A DNA stretch of 62,054 bases, taken from contig NZ_LXRG01000022.1 in assembly GCF_001651035.1 (NCBI RefSeq), forward strand, positions 1-62,054. The letters run 5' to 3'. Numbering within the stretch: position 1 is the first letter of the stretch; each line of letters opens with the position of its first letter. The position numbers and the translations under genes were made by a program. Source of the stretch: Halomonas sp. ALS9. GTDB taxonomy: Bacteria > Pseudomonadota > Gammaproteobacteria > Pseudomonadales > Halomonadaceae. This document shows positions 43,811 to 52,537 of the stretch, piece after piece. The notes beneath the pieces were generated by a model. That model saw only the letters and a list, made by a program, of their open reading frames with translations, was not told where the DNA came from and did no database searches.

Positions 43811-44362
43811 ATGCAGCGTTTAGCCCATTTAGTGCATGAATCATTAGCCCAGCTGCTTGAAGTCGAGCAGCTACGGGTCTTAAAGCGTGAGGCGGCCCGA
43901 GCTATTGTCACCCGTGACGATAAAATCTTGCTGCTCTACACCGAGCGCTACGATGATTTTAGCTTTCCTGGTGGCGGCATTGATCCGGGCGAAAGTCCTG
44001 AGGCGGGCTTGCACCGTGAACTGCATGAGGAGACAGGCGCTAACCAAATCGAAATCGTTTCCCACTTCGGCTATGTGACCGAATATGCGCCTACCTTCAA
44101 AAAAGACTGGGATGTAATGTATCAAACCTCGCACTGGTTTAACTGTGAAATCGGCCAGACGCTTGGCGATACGCGTTTTGAGGATTATGAAATCGCTAAC
44201 GGTATGTCCGCTGCTTGGGTGAGTCTTGAAGATGCGCTAGCCCACAACCGTGGTGTGATTCAGCGTCGCCCTAGCAAGATGGGTATCTCTATTCACCGTG
44301 AAACCCTGGTGCTTGAGCGTGTGGCTAAGGCACTGGTGGAAAGCCCGCAAGTGCCTGCATAG
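43811..44362 (+). CDS. NUDIX hydrolase
   Basis: A 183-residue hydrolase of nucleoside diphosphates linked to another moiety. The complete Nudix box starts GGGIDPGESPEAGL and ends with RELHEETGA (residues about 55-78), including the Mg-binding Glu residues. About 30 residues of N-terminal extension precede the domain. The substrate (ADP-ribose, oxidised nucleotide, dinucleotide) cannot be told. AAGG is 6 nt before the ATG. Confidence 0.93.
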   Translation: MQRLAHLVHESLAQLLEVEQLRVLKREAARAIVTRDDKILLLYTERYDDFSFPGGGIDPGESPEAGLHRELHEETGANQIEIVSHFGYVTEYAPTFKKDWDVMYQTSHWFNCEIGQTLGDTRFEDYEIANGMSAAWVSLEDALAHNRGVIQRRPSKMGISIHRETLVLERVAKALVESPQVPA

Positions 44363-44412
44363 AGGTGGCGTCAGCCGTAGTGAAGAAAGAGGGGGAAAGC
44401 CAGTTTTGACGA

Positions 44413-44679
44413 CTAATCTGGCAAGCGGCTGTAGACCACACCTTTTATTTCCAGCTCCAATATTTCATCATAGGGAACCGTAACGCCTTCAACGTCACCC
44501 GGCGTGCGATGGCTGTTTTTAATCTCGGTTTCAGGTATCACCTTTACGCCAACCAGCCCTACGTGCTGGATTCTTGCGCTAAAGCGATTGCCCTCATGCT
44601 CGATCAGTAACCGCTCACCGGCAATGCACTTCTCAAGCTTGGCGTGCAGCTCTTCTTCGCTAACGTGGACAACACTCAT
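44413..44679 (-). CDS. Small conserved hypothetical protein
   Basis: 88 residues, not recognised. The N-terminal half is helical and charged (VSEEELHAKLEKCIAGERLLIEHEG), the rest predicted beta-rich. The ATG with first base 44679 has AAAGGAG 6-7 nt upstream, good evidence for a real start. No partner gene; it is convergent with the NUDIX gene with 50 bp between. Confidence 0.7.
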   Translation of the reverse strand: MSVVHVSEEELHAKLEKCIAGERLLIEHEGNRFSARIQHVGLVGVKVIPETEIKNSHRTPGDVEGVTVPYDEILELEIKGVVYSRLPD

Positions 44680-44760
44680 CGCTTTCTCCTTTAGCTTTTG
44701 CCATTGCTTGACCATAAAATGCTTGGCAATAAAAAAATAGTCCGTTAAGTGCCCTAATGA

Positions 44761-44799
44761 CCGTCTATAAAGACTGTCTATAAAAACTGCCTATAAAGA
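44761..44799. repeat. Imperfect tandem repeat, 13 bp x 3
   Basis: Three copies with consensus CTGTCTATAAAGA: 44761-44773, 44774-44786 and 44787-44799, each differing at one or two bases. It lies between divergent genes, upstream of the unrecognised protein at 44893. Confidence 0.85.
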
Positions 44800-44892
44800 C
44801 TTTATTCTAGACCATAAGTTCGTATTTGAGGTTAGTAACAGTGAGCGCCGTGCTAAAGTGATCGCCTAACGCCAGTCATAAGGACAAGAGTC

Positions 44893-46059
44893 ATGGGGGA
44901 GTCATCATCATCGGCCGACACGCCGTTGTGGGCGGTCGTTGAGCTAGATCACTTTCGCACCCCTGAGCAGACCCAGGCGAGCCAGTGGCGACGCTCGTTA
45001 CGTTCGGCTTCGACGTGGCTGGTAGGCAAAAACAGCGCTGAACAACAGGTAAAGGAAGAAAATGAACTGCGTGCGTTACCTGAGGTTAAGCTAGCACATA
45101 TAGTGCCGCCCATTGATTGGGCACCCGCAGCAAAGGCTTTGGCGCAGCAGCTAAACGGTCTGGAAGCGCCGGTTGCATTTTTTATTACCCCGCCGCACTG
45201 CGGCCATGTCTCAGTGGTTCGTCAGTGGGCGGAGCTGCAACATTTTACCTGTCTGCCGCCACCCACGCTTAGCGAGCTTACCGAAGGCGGTGCTCAGTGG
45301 GTTGAGCGCTTTGCAAATCAGCGAGAATGGGCTGTTACCGCGCTAGAGCGTTATTTTTTACGCCACACCCAGGGTATTCAGGGCGTTCGTGAGTTTCTTG
45401 AGCGCGCCTTAAGTGGCCGCTTGGGGCAGGGTGTGATTGGCTGCAATAGCTGGACGTATGCCTACCTACAAGAAGTGATCGGTATCGAAGGGGCACCGGT
45501 GTTTACTCTTCAATCCATGGAGGGCGAACAGCTGTCGCACTACTTTGCCAAGATTGCGGCCTATGAGGGGCAGTCTCCGTTGGTCTACAGCACGCGAACC
45601 GGCAAGCCGGTATTGGCTGAATCAGCAACCCAGTCTAACGATAAAGCCCCTAACAACGATAAAACCCCTAACAAAGAGCTACAGCGCTTAGCCGCTCACT
45701 GTCGTGGTCATATCGGCCTTGCTTGGCACTACTGGCGGGAGCGACTGCGCGAGCCAACATCAGACGATGAAGAGGCGCTGTGGCTGGTAGATGCCCTCGC
45801 CGAGGCGGAACTTTCCACTGATACCGGAGATATCGCCACGCTGGTACTGCATGCGCTCTTGATTCATGGCGGGTTGGATGACCACTCGCTCGGGCAGGTG
45901 TTGCCATTTTCGCACCATGAAGCACTCAATGCCCGGTTAGCGTTGCAGCGCAAAGGGATTGTTTCAAGCAACGATGGTCGTTGGCAGATCACACCCTTGA
46001 GCTACGCGAGCGTTCGCCAGCTATTAGAATCGCGCAATTATCTGGTTGATCCCCTTTAA
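44893..46059 (+). CDS. Unrecognised cytoplasmic protein next to MscS
   Basis: 388 residues, no signal peptide or membrane segment. I do not recognise a family. Residues 10-120 alternate helix and strand (WAVVELDHF, KLAHIVPP, VAFFITPPHCGH), and residues 175-225 read like a STAND-type sensor fragment (GVIGCNSWTYAYLQEVI); the last 90 residues (GDIATLVLHALLIHGGL to YLVDPL) resemble a winged helix as in AAA/STAND ATPases. No Walker A is visible, so any ATPase function is lost or was never present. The 6-residue repeat NDKxPN occurs in a linker near residue 250. AAGGA precedes the ATG. MscS follows after 42 bp, perhaps as partner. Confidence 0.75.
   Translation: MGESSSSADTPLWAVVELDHFRTPEQTQASQWRRSLRSASTWLVGKNSAEQQVKEENELRALPEVKLAHIVPPIDWAPAAKALAQQLNGLEAPVAFFITPPHCGHVSVVRQWAELQHFTCLPPPTLSELTEGGAQWVERFANQREWAVTALERYFLRHTQGIQGVREFLERALSGRLGQGVIGCNSWTYAYLQEVIGIEGAPVFTLQSMEGEQLSHYFAKIAAYEGQSPLVYSTRTGKPVLAESATQSNDKAPNNDKTPNKELQRLAAHCRGHIGLAWHYWRERLREPTSDDEEALWLVDALAEAELSTDTGDIATLVLHALLIHGGLDDHSLGQVLPFSHHEALNARLALQRKGIVSSNDGRWQITPLSYASVRQLLESRNYLVDPL
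45637..45672. repeat. In-frame tandem repeat, 18 bp x 2
   Basis: Two 18-bp units (45637-45654, 45655-45672) differ by one base and encode NDKAPN and NDKTPN in a predicted linker of the unrecognised protein. A partial third unit (NKE) may follow. Confidence 0.8.
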
Positions 46060-46101
46060 GTCGCCGCGCTAAAAGCGACAGGCCTGCGGAGAGCACCATC
46101 C

Positions 46102-46938
46102 ATGGACGAACAACAAAAGTACGCACGACTGTTTAACGATATTGATAGCCAAACGCTGATTACCCTAGGGATGGTGCTGTTATCGACCATTGTGCTGATT
46201 ATTGTCAGTCAACGAGGTCTCAACTGGTTGGCCACACGGTTACATGGGCAAGTGCGTTTCCGCATTTTTGCACTCGTGCCGTTGACGCGTTTATTGATTT
46301 TGATTACCGCGCTGGCCATCATCGTACCGATTGTTATCGAGCCGTCGCTACGCAATATGGTCACGCTGCTGGGAGCGCTTGGCTTAGCCATTGGTTTTGC
46401 CATGAAGGACTACGTAAGCAGCTTGATTGCGGGAGTCGTTTCGGCGATTGAGTTGCCTTATCGTCCTGGGGACTGGGTGAATATTGAAGGCACTTACGGC
46501 GAGGTTAAGCACGTCGGTTTGCGCACGGTAGACATTCAGACACCCGACGATGATTTAGTCGCCGTGCCACACTTAAAGTTGTGGGATCACGCCGTTTACA
46601 ACGCCAATAATGGTGGTACCAGCCTGCAGTGCGTGGCGAGTTTTTACCTTCACCCCGAGCACGAAGCAGGCTGGGTACGTAAAGCGCTGCGCGATGTGGC
46701 GCTGACCAGCGCCTATCTGAAGTTCGATAAGCCGGTCATTGTGGTGGCCGAAGAGAAACCCTGGGGCACTCACTACCGCATCCGTGCCTACCCGGTGGAT
46801 CCTCGCCAGCAGTTTCTGTTTATTACCGACCTAACCGTACGTGGTAAAACAGTACTGAATGCTGCGGGCGTTCAGTCAGCGATGTTGCCACCGGATGCCG
46901 CCCTGGATGCGCGCAACGCGGCAGAATCTTCTTACTAA
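46102..46938 (+). CDS. MscS family mechanosensitive ion channel
   Basis: A 278-residue small-conductance channel subunit (homoheptamer in characterised members). Three hydrophobic segments occur at about 15-35, 55-75 and 85-110; the last, GALGLAIGFAMKDYVSSLIAG, is the pore-lining TM3 with its Gly/Ala-rich packing pattern. The beta domain follows (YRPGDWVNIEGTYGEVKHVGLRTV). It releases solutes in hypo-osmotic shock, relevant for a halophile. The upstream gene ends 42 bp before it. Confidence 0.92.
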   Translation: MDEQQKYARLFNDIDSQTLITLGMVLLSTIVLIIVSQRGLNWLATRLHGQVRFRIFALVPLTRLLILITALAIIVPIVIEPSLRNMVTLLGALGLAIGFAMKDYVSSLIAGVVSAIELPYRPGDWVNIEGTYGEVKHVGLRTVDIQTPDDDLVAVPHLKLWDHAVYNANNGGTSLQCVASFYLHPEHEAGWVRKALRDVALTSAYLKFDKPVIVVAEEKPWGTHYRIRAYPVDPRQQFLFITDLTVRGKTVLNAAGVQSAMLPPDAALDARNAAESSY

Positions 46939-46944
46939 CGGGTG

Positions 46945-47679
46945 TTAAGCATCGGTAGACTCAGGTAGCTCACCGCTGTGGTAGACATTTTGTACGTCGT
47001 CCAGCTCGTTGAGCATGCCAAGAAATTTTTCAAACATGGCCACGTCGTCGCCTTCCACCGGGGTGGTGGTTTGCGGCAGGAATTGAATCTCGTCAGCTTC
47101 AAAGTCAATGTCACCGAAGGCATCCAGCAGCGCCTGTTTGGCTTTGGCGTAGTCGGTATGCGGTGCAAAAACGGTGATCCGCTCACCCTCTTGCTCAATG
47201 TCAGTGACATCCACATCGGCTTCCATTAATGCTTCGAGCACGGCGTCTTCATCGCTTCCGGCGAAGGAGAAGATGGCACAGTGGTCAAACATATGGCTGA
47301 CGCTACCGGGGGTGCCGATTTTGCTCTTGGTTTTGGTGAAGCAGCCGCGAACATCGCCAAAGGTGCGGTTGGGGTTGTCGGTAAGGCAGTCGACAATCAC
47401 CATTACATTGCCAGGGCCGAAGCCTTCGTAACGGGCGGCGGAAAAATCTTCGCCACCGGCGCCGCTGGCTTTGTCGAGCGCTTTATCAATAACGTGAGAA
47501 GGCACCTGATCTTTTTTGGCCCGCTCCATTAAACCGCGCAGCGCCAAGTTGCCATTGGGATCGGTGCCACCAGCTTTAGCGCAAACGTAAATCTCGCGTC
47601 CATACTTGCTGTAGACCTTGGTCTTTGCATCGGCCGTTTTGGCCATGGATTCCTTACGGTTCTGAAAAGCCCTACCCAT
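46945..47679 (-). CDS. YebC/PmpR family protein (YeeN-like)
   Basis: 244 residues. The N-terminus [19 protein letters not shown] with [18 protein letters not shown] is that of YeeN, the paralogue of YebC. The three-domain TACO1/YebC fold is complete, with [10 protein letters not shown] and [12 protein letters not shown] in the second domain. Family members have been described both as DNA-binding regulators and as ribosome-associated factors relieving stalls; the role here is open. AGGA is upstream of the ATG. Convergent with MscS. Confidence 0.9.
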   Translation of the reverse strand: MGRAFQNRKESMAKTADAKTKVYSKYGREIYVCAKAGGTDPNGNLALRGLMERAKKDQVPSHVIDKALDKASGAGGEDFSAARYEGFGPGNVMVIVDCLTDNPNRTFGDVRGCFTKTKSKIGTPGSVSHMFDHCAIFSFAGSDEDAVLEALMEADVDVTDIEQEGERITVFAPHTDYAKAKQALLDAFGDIDFEADEIQFLPQTTTPVEGDDVAMFEKFLGMLNELDDVQNVYHSGELPESTDA

Positions 47680-47902
47680 GTTGCCGTCCTATGTTTTCTA
47701 TACGCCCCGCGCAGTGGGCGGCGGGGCGGTTGTTTTAAAAAAGACAAAAAGTGCAAAGAAAAAAGTGAGAGCGCAAATTTTACCCAACAGCGTACCATGC
47801 TAACAGCGTTATTTAAGACGCTTACCGAAGTGTTGCTTGGCTTGGCGTATACTGGCCGCAACCCCCCATACTGTGATATCGACCCTTCAAGGAGGAACAG
47901 GC

Positions 47903-48520
47903 ATGCCGTTGACACTTTGGCTATCACTCGCCGCGGTTTGTGCCATGGGGGCTATGTCGCCGGGGCCGAGTTTGGCACTGGTGCTGCGCCATACGTTGGG
48001 CGGCGGGCGTTTCACTGGGGTGACCGCTGCTATCTTCCATGCCTTTGGTGTGGGCTTTTATGCGTTACTCACTGTTTGGGGATTAGGTGCAGTAATTGCC
48101 GGCTTTCCGCTGCTGTTCCAAATGATTACCTGGTGCGGCGCGGCGTATTTGGCATGGCTAGGGGTGAAAGCACTGCGCGCTGGCAAAGCGGGTGCCTTAG
48201 AGCCTGATGCGATTGTGACTAGCCGGGGCCAGGCCGCCAAAGAGGGCGTACTGGTGGCGTTAGGTAACCCGAAGCTGATTCTATTTTTTGTCGCACTGCT
48301 GAGTCAGTTTGTGACCCCGGAAATGAGCGATCTGGCTAAAGCGATCATTGTGTTAACGGCGATGTTGATTGACGGAGGGTGGTACGTGCTGGTCGCAGTG
48401 GTGCTTTCTCATTCACACATTCTGCCCTGGCTGCAGCAGCGTGCCCACTGGATTAACCGTATCACCGGCGTATTATTAATCGCACTGGCGCTAAGAGTCG
48501 TCGCTGGGCCGCTGGTGTAA
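47903..48520 (+). CDS. LysE/RhtB family amino acid exporter
   Basis: A 205-residue membrane exporter with six hydrophobic segments. The family signature GAMSPGPSLALVLRHTLGGG occurs at about residue 15, and the central KEGVLVALGNPKLILFFVAL at about 110. Substrate likely an amino acid or its derivative. The ATG at 47903 is set by AAGGAGG about 7 nt upstream; the open frame before it has no such site. Confidence 0.93.
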   Translation: MPLTLWLSLAAVCAMGAMSPGPSLALVLRHTLGGGRFTGVTAAIFHAFGVGFYALLTVWGLGAVIAGFPLLFQMITWCGAAYLAWLGVKALRAGKAGALEPDAIVTSRGQAAKEGVLVALGNPKLILFFVALLSQFVTPEMSDLAKAIIVLTAMLIDGGWYVLVAVVLSHSHILPWLQQRAHWINRITGVLLIALALRVVAGPLV

Positions 48521-48578
48521 AAAGCATAGCCGTGGCATGGTGATACCCATGCCGTTTGTGGTTTTGTGGGGCTGATTG

Positions 48579-49070
48579 ATGCAAATTTACGACCAAGATT
48601 GCTTTACCCACCAAGGGCTGCCGTTCAATCTGCGCGTGCTGCGCGGTCAAGTGTTGCTGGTGGTGAATGTCGCCAGCCAGTGTGGTTTTACCCCGCAGTT
48701 AAGCGAGTTAGAATCGCTCTATCAGCGCTACCGGGATCGTGGCTTCACTGTGCTCGGTTTCCCGTGCAACCAATTTGGCCGCCAGTCACCGGAAAGTGCC
48801 CAAGCGTTTTGTCAATTTGGCGAGCAGCAATTTGGCGTCAGTTTTCCGTTACTGGAGAAGGTTAATGTCAATGGCCGTGATGCCCACCCTCTGTTTGTAC
48901 TGCTCAAGCGTGAAGCACCTGGCGTGCTGGGCACACAACTAATCAAATGGAATTTTACCAAGTTTCTGGTGGGCCGTGACGGCAAGGTGATTGCCCGTTT
49001 TGGGCCGCGGGATCACGGGCGCCCACTTCGTCTGGCATTGGAAGAAGCGTTAGACCAGAGCTACCCCTAA
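48579..49070 (+). CDS. Glutathione peroxidase family protein
   Basis: 163 residues of the thioredoxin-like GPx family, reducing peroxides. The peroxidatic Cys is in VNVASQCGFTPQ, with the conserved Gln and Trp in FPCNQFGRQSP and IKWNFTKFLV completing the active site. No selenocysteine codon is needed, as Cys is used. An ATG at 48579 follows a TTG; the ribosome site is weak. Cytoplasmic, no signal peptide. Confidence 0.92.
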   Translation: MQIYDQDCFTHQGLPFNLRVLRGQVLLVVNVASQCGFTPQLSELESLYQRYRDRGFTVLGFPCNQFGRQSPESAQAFCQFGEQQFGVSFPLLEKVNVNGRDAHPLFVLLKREAPGVLGTQLIKWNFTKFLVGRDGKVIARFGPRDHGRPLRLALEEALDQSYP

Positions 49071-49076
49071 CGCTAT

Positions 49077-49463
49077 CTAAATCTGCTCGCCCCGGGCAAC
49101 GGCCACGCGGCTAATGAGCGTGTTTAAGCGGTGACGCACCATCATGGTGGTTAGGCCTGAAAACAACGCCCAGCTTTTGCGCCGCCAACCTTTCAACCGC
49201 AGGTTGTGGCTTACCAACTGTTTCATCAACTTATAGTCATCAAATTGCCGCCACTCGCTGGCGATCGAGAGCTGGTGGCGGGACATCACCGGGGCCATTT
49301 CCAAGCGAAACATCCACTCAAGCTCGTTAAGGGTCATATCATAGCGCTCTATGACCTCGACCATACGCGCGTAATCGCGTTCGCTGGGTTCACGATCCAG
49401 CCACAGCGGGGCTAGCACCAGCCATAAATCGCCGCGTTCATCTACTAGCTGCTGTGCATTCAT
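49077..49463 (-). CDS. Small DUF7079-like protein
   Basis: 128 residues. The N-terminal 75 (LWLVLAPLWLDREPSERDY, then MTLNELEWMFRLEMAPVMS and IASEWRQFDDY) resemble the DUF7079 family of proteins, some of which are thought to act as immunity proteins; the assignment is from memory of the pattern. The C-terminal 40 residues are basic. ATG (first base 49463) has GAGG upstream. Convergent with the GPx gene, separated by 6 bp. Confidence 0.65.
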   Translation of the reverse strand: MNAQQLVDERGDLWLVLAPLWLDREPSERDYARMVEVIERYDMTLNELEWMFRLEMAPVMSRHQLSIASEWRQFDDYKLMKQLVSHNLRLKGWRRKSWALFSGLTTMMVRHRLNTLISRVAVARGEQI

Positions 49464-49484
49464 GATTGCCTCATGGTAAGTCGT

Positions 49485-49524
49485 TGCTGACACAAGTGCT
49501 GATACAAGTACTGACACAAATACT
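49485..49524. repeat. Imperfect tandem repeat, 12 bp x 3.3
   Basis: Units TGCTGACACAAG (49485), TGCTGATACAAG (49497), TACTGACACAAA (49509) and a partial unit. It lies just upstream of the start of the DUF7079-like gene (minus strand), in the 323-bp gap before fabV. Confidence 0.85.
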
Positions 49525-49554
49525 GGGGCAGCTATCGTGACGCGAAAGTGTTTC

Positions 49555-49606
49555 TAGCTCAAGGGCGGACTACCGCTTAAGCATGGACAATAGCTCAAGG
49601 GCGGAC
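49555..49606. repeat. Two exact 16-bp direct repeats
   Basis: TAGCTCAAGGGCGGAC occurs at 49555-49570 and again at 49591-49606, 36 bp apart, in the fabV upstream region. They may be regulatory sites or a remnant duplication. Confidence 0.8.
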
Positions 49607-49644
49607 AGGGCGCCGGTAGACCGCTAGAATACCCCCACTGAATC

Positions 49645-49680
49645 ATGACATTGCTCATGAAATTGCTCTTGAAATTGCTA
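49645..49680. repeat. Imperfect tandem repeat, 12 bp x 3
   Basis: Units ATGACATTGCTC, ATGAAATTGCTC and TTGAAATTGCTA at 49645, 49657 and 49669; degenerate related units continue to about 49730. Upstream of fabV. Confidence 0.8.
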
Positions 49681-49786
49681 CGGCAAACGCTATTGCAAAA
49701 ACTAACGCTGTGGCAAAACTATGGCATAACGATGTTGCTAGTTATGATGTCAAAAAAGCAAAATCAATCCGATAACGAGGTTCGAT

Positions 49787-50998
49787 GTGATTATTAAACC
49801 CAAAGTGCGCGGCTTTATTTGTACTACCACTCATCCCATCGGCTGCGAGCAGAATGTTCGCGAACAGATTGAAGCGACCCGTGCTCGTAGCTTGGATAAG
49901 CAGGCGGGCCCGAAAAAAGTGCTCGTCATTGGGGCTTCAAGTGGCTATGGGTTGGCCGCACGTATTACCGCAGCGTTTGGCTATGGCGCCGACACGCTTG
50001 GCGTGTTCTTTGAAAAGCCCGCCACCGATAAAAAACCGGGCACCGCAGGTTGGTACAACAGCGCTGCTTTCGATAAGTTTGCCAAGCAGGAAGGCCTGTA
50101 TAGCAATTCGATTAACGGCGATGCGTTCTCCCATGAAGCGCGGGAAAAAGCCATCGAATTGATCAAGCAAGACATGGGTGAGATTGATCTGGTGGTTTAC
50201 TCGCTGGCGTCCCCTGTGCGCAAGCTGCCGGATAGCGGCGAACTGAAGCGCTCAAGCCTTAAGCCGATTGGCGAGACCTACCGCGCCACCGCTATCGACA
50301 CCAATAAAGACGCGATTATCGAAGCGGAAGTAGAGCCAGCTACCCAGCAAGAGATCGACGACACCATCACCGTGATGGGTGGCGAAGATTGGGAGCTGTG
50401 GATGGAAGCCCTTGACCAGGCGGGTGTGCTGGCCAAGGGCGCGCGCAGCGTAGCGTTTAGCTATATCGGCACTGAAATCACCTGGCCGATTTACTGGCAC
50501 GGTGCGCTGGGTAAAGCCAAAGAAGACCTGGATCGCGCCGCAGCGGCTATCGATGCCAAATTGAAACAGAGCGGTGGCGGTGCCAATGTGGCAGTGCTCA
50601 AGTCGGTTGTCACCCAGGCTAGCGCGGCCATTCCAGTTATGCCGCTGTATATCGCCATGGTCTATCGCATCATGAAAGAGCAGGGTCTGCACGAAGGCAC
50701 TATCGATCAGTTGAACCGTCTATTTGGCGAGCAGCTCTACTCGGCCGAAGGCCTTCGCGGTGAGTTCTCCACCGACGACGTTGGACGTCTGCGTCTGGAT
50801 GACTGGGAATTGCGCGATGACGTACAGCAAGCTTGCCAGGACCTTTGGCCGGAAGTGACGACGGAAAACTTATTCGAAATTACCGACTATGCTGGGTATA
50901 AGCACGAATTTTTGAAACTGTTTGGTTTCGAGCGTGACGATGTTGATTACGACGCCGACGTCAATCCAGAGGTTAAGTTTGATGTCGTGAATCTGTAA
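49787..50998 (+). CDS. fabV: Enoyl-[acyl-carrier-protein] reductase FabV
   Basis: A 403-residue FabV, which reduces the double bond in the last step of each fatty-acid elongation cycle using NAD(P)H. FabV is distinguished from FabI by its length and by the catalytic Tyr-x8-Lys, visible as [11 protein letters not shown]. The N-terminal [14 protein letters not shown] and coenzyme motif [12 protein letters not shown] are diagnostic. GTG start at 49787 with ACGAGG 6 nt upstream. FabV-type enzymes are commonly insensitive to triclosan. It lies 788 bp after the GPx gene on the same strand, with a minus-strand gene between. Confidence 0.96.
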   Translation: MIIKPKVRGFICTTTHPIGCEQNVREQIEATRARSLDKQAGPKKVLVIGASSGYGLAARITAAFGYGADTLGVFFEKPATDKKPGTAGWYNSAAFDKFAKQEGLYSNSINGDAFSHEAREKAIELIKQDMGEIDLVVYSLASPVRKLPDSGELKRSSLKPIGETYRATAIDTNKDAIIEAEVEPATQQEIDDTITVMGGEDWELWMEALDQAGVLAKGARSVAFSYIGTEITWPIYWHGALGKAKEDLDRAAAAIDAKLKQSGGGANVAVLKSVVTQASAAIPVMPLYIAMVYRIMKEQGLHEGTIDQLNRLFGEQLYSAEGLRGEFSTDDVGRLRLDDWELRDDVQQACQDLWPEVTTENLFEITDYAGYKHEFLKLFGFERDDVDYDADVNPEVKFDVVNL

Positions 50999-51055
50999 GC
51001 CATTCACTGGGGCGGGGGAGCGCCGCCCAATTCGACCGGAACGCGGGAGGTGTTT

Positions 51056-51271
51056 ATGGATACTAGGGAAAGCAAAACCCCGGAAGAAGAGAAGCAGCAC
51101 ATTATCAATGAGCGGATACCAGAGGATTATGAAACCTCCAAACCGCATCTACAGCCTGAAGCCAAGAAGCGACCAGACGGGTTATACAAGCTGCTACCGT
51201 TGGTGGTGATCATTCTCGGCGTAATTGTGGTTAGCATCATCGTGCTAGGCATTATTAATCGGGGAAATTAG
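51056..51271 (+). CDS. Small single-pass membrane protein
   Basis: 71 residues: a charged cytoplasmic part (about 1-45, rich in Glu and Lys) and a C-terminal transmembrane helix LLPLVVIILGVIVVSIIVLG. No family recognised. GGAGG is 5 nt before the ATG at 51056, supporting a true gene. It begins 57 bp after fabV and ends at a strong terminator, so it is likely its operon partner. Confidence 0.75.
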   Translation: MDTRESKTPEEEKQHIINERIPEDYETSKPHLQPEAKKRPDGLYKLLPLVVIILGVIVVSIIVLGIINRGN

Positions 51272-51287
51272 TGCTTAACTAGGCTTT

Positions 51288-51315
51288 AAATTGCCGGGCT
51301 TTGGCCCGGCAATTT
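51288..51315 (+). terminator. Rho-independent terminator after fabV unit
   Basis: A perfect 12-bp stem (51288-51299 with 51304-51315), loop TTTG, ending in ATTT. The T-tail is formed in part by the stem itself. Confidence 0.85.
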
Positions 51316-51420
51316 GCATTCATGCGTCACGTTTTTGCTGCAGTGGTCATAACGCTGCCATCCTCTACGCAATTGGGTAAGATGGTCGCTTCCCTAGGCC
51401 GATGGCGGTTTTTCATGCGG

Positions 51421-51444
51421 TTTTTTATACAATTTTTTATACAA
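51421..51444. repeat. Tandem repeat, 12 bp x 2
   Basis: Two exact copies of TTTTTTATACAA directly before the regulator gene at 51459, in what would be its promoter or leader. Confidence 0.85.
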
Positions 51445-51458
51445 GCCAGTCAGTTATC

Positions 51459-52436
51459 ATGCTGCCCAACCCGTTAACCTCCCACACAGGTATCACCCGT
51501 CGGCGGGTGGCTTTTCTGTTGTTGCCGGGGTTTTCGTTATTGACCCACTCCAGCGCGCTAGAACCGCTGCAAATGGCCAACCAACTAAGTGGGCAAATGC
51601 TTTACCAAACCTTCACGCTAAGCCTCAATGACGAGCCAGTGCGGAGTGGCGCCCAGCTTTCGCTCATAGCGCAGCATGAGCTAACTACTGCTCTAGGCCC
51701 ACTAGACCTGCTGTTTTTATGTGCACCGACACCATTGCCCTATACGCTGCCCGCCAAGCTCAATGAGTGGCTGCGGGGGCACCAGGGCCATGGTGTAGCG
51801 CTAGGGGGCTTGGCAGGGGGCACCGAGGTATTGGCGCGCTGTGGTTTGCTAGAAGGTTATCGGGCGACGCTGCCCTGGCAGCGTTTTGAGGCCTTTTCCC
51901 AGGCTTATCCGCAGGTGACGCTTTCTCAACAGCTGTTTGAAATTGACCGCGATAGACTCACCTGCGCGGGCGGTACTGCCGCCATGGACTTAATGCTGAC
52001 GCTGATTGGTCAGCATCACGGTGCGCGCTTAGCGGAACAGGTGTCGGAACAGTTTGCCTGCGACCGCATTCGCTTGGCAGATGAGCGCCAACACGTGCCG
52101 CTGCGTAGCCGCTTGGGCCACGCGCCGCAGAGCTTGGTGGATGCCGTGACGCTGATGGAAGCCAATATTGAGGAGCCGCTCTCGACCCTGGAACTGGCCG
52201 AGCACTTGGGGATCTCCCGGCGTCAGTTGGAGCGACTATTTAAGAAGTATCTGCAGGCGGTGCCCAGCCGCTACTATCTCGATTTGCGCCTGCAGGAAGC
52301 CCGCAAACAGCTGCGCGAAAGTGACCGGCCAGTCGGCGATATTGCCTTTGCCACGGGATTTTCCTCTGGCGCCCACTTCTCTACCGCCTACCGTCACCAT
52401 TTCGGCATGACACCGCGGGAAGAGCGCCTGGGTTAA
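51459..52436 (+). CDS. GlxA/AraC family regulator, ArgR-like activator of arginine catabolism
   Basis: About 325 residues: an N-terminal DJ-1/PfpI-type effector domain (VAFLLLPGFSLLTHSSALEPL to about 190), without evident catalytic Cys, and a C-terminal AraC domain with two HTH motifs (STLELAEHLGISRRQLERLF and VGDIAFATGFSSGAHFSTAYRHHFGMTPRE). This is the architecture of Pseudomonas ArgR, which activates aru genes in the presence of arginine. Its place directly upstream of the aru operon supports the same role. The ATG at 51459 is chosen; a GTG-type extension to 51402 has poor support. Confidence 0.85.
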   Translation: MLPNPLTSHTGITRRRVAFLLLPGFSLLTHSSALEPLQMANQLSGQMLYQTFTLSLNDEPVRSGAQLSLIAQHELTTALGPLDLLFLCAPTPLPYTLPAKLNEWLRGHQGHGVALGGLAGGTEVLARCGLLEGYRATLPWQRFEAFSQAYPQVTLSQQLFEIDRDRLTCAGGTAAMDLMLTLIGQHHGARLAEQVSEQFACDRIRLADERQHVPLRSRLGHAPQSLVDAVTLMEANIEEPLSTLELAEHLGISRRQLERLFKKYLQAVPSRYYLDLRLQEARKQLRESDRPVGDIAFATGFSSGAHFSTAYRHHFGMTPREERLG

Positions 52437-52537
52437 GCGCCGCTATTCATAACTTACCGTCCCATTACTGAAAGCGGTTACCCTTATTACCCCTTTATAC
52501 TGTTTTCATTCTATTCCTCCATTGGAGCTAGCGTGCC

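Noticed and set aside
49464..49786. CRISPR array upstream of fabV
   Set aside because: Repeats are 12-16 bp, contiguous or degenerate, without regular spacers or cas genes.
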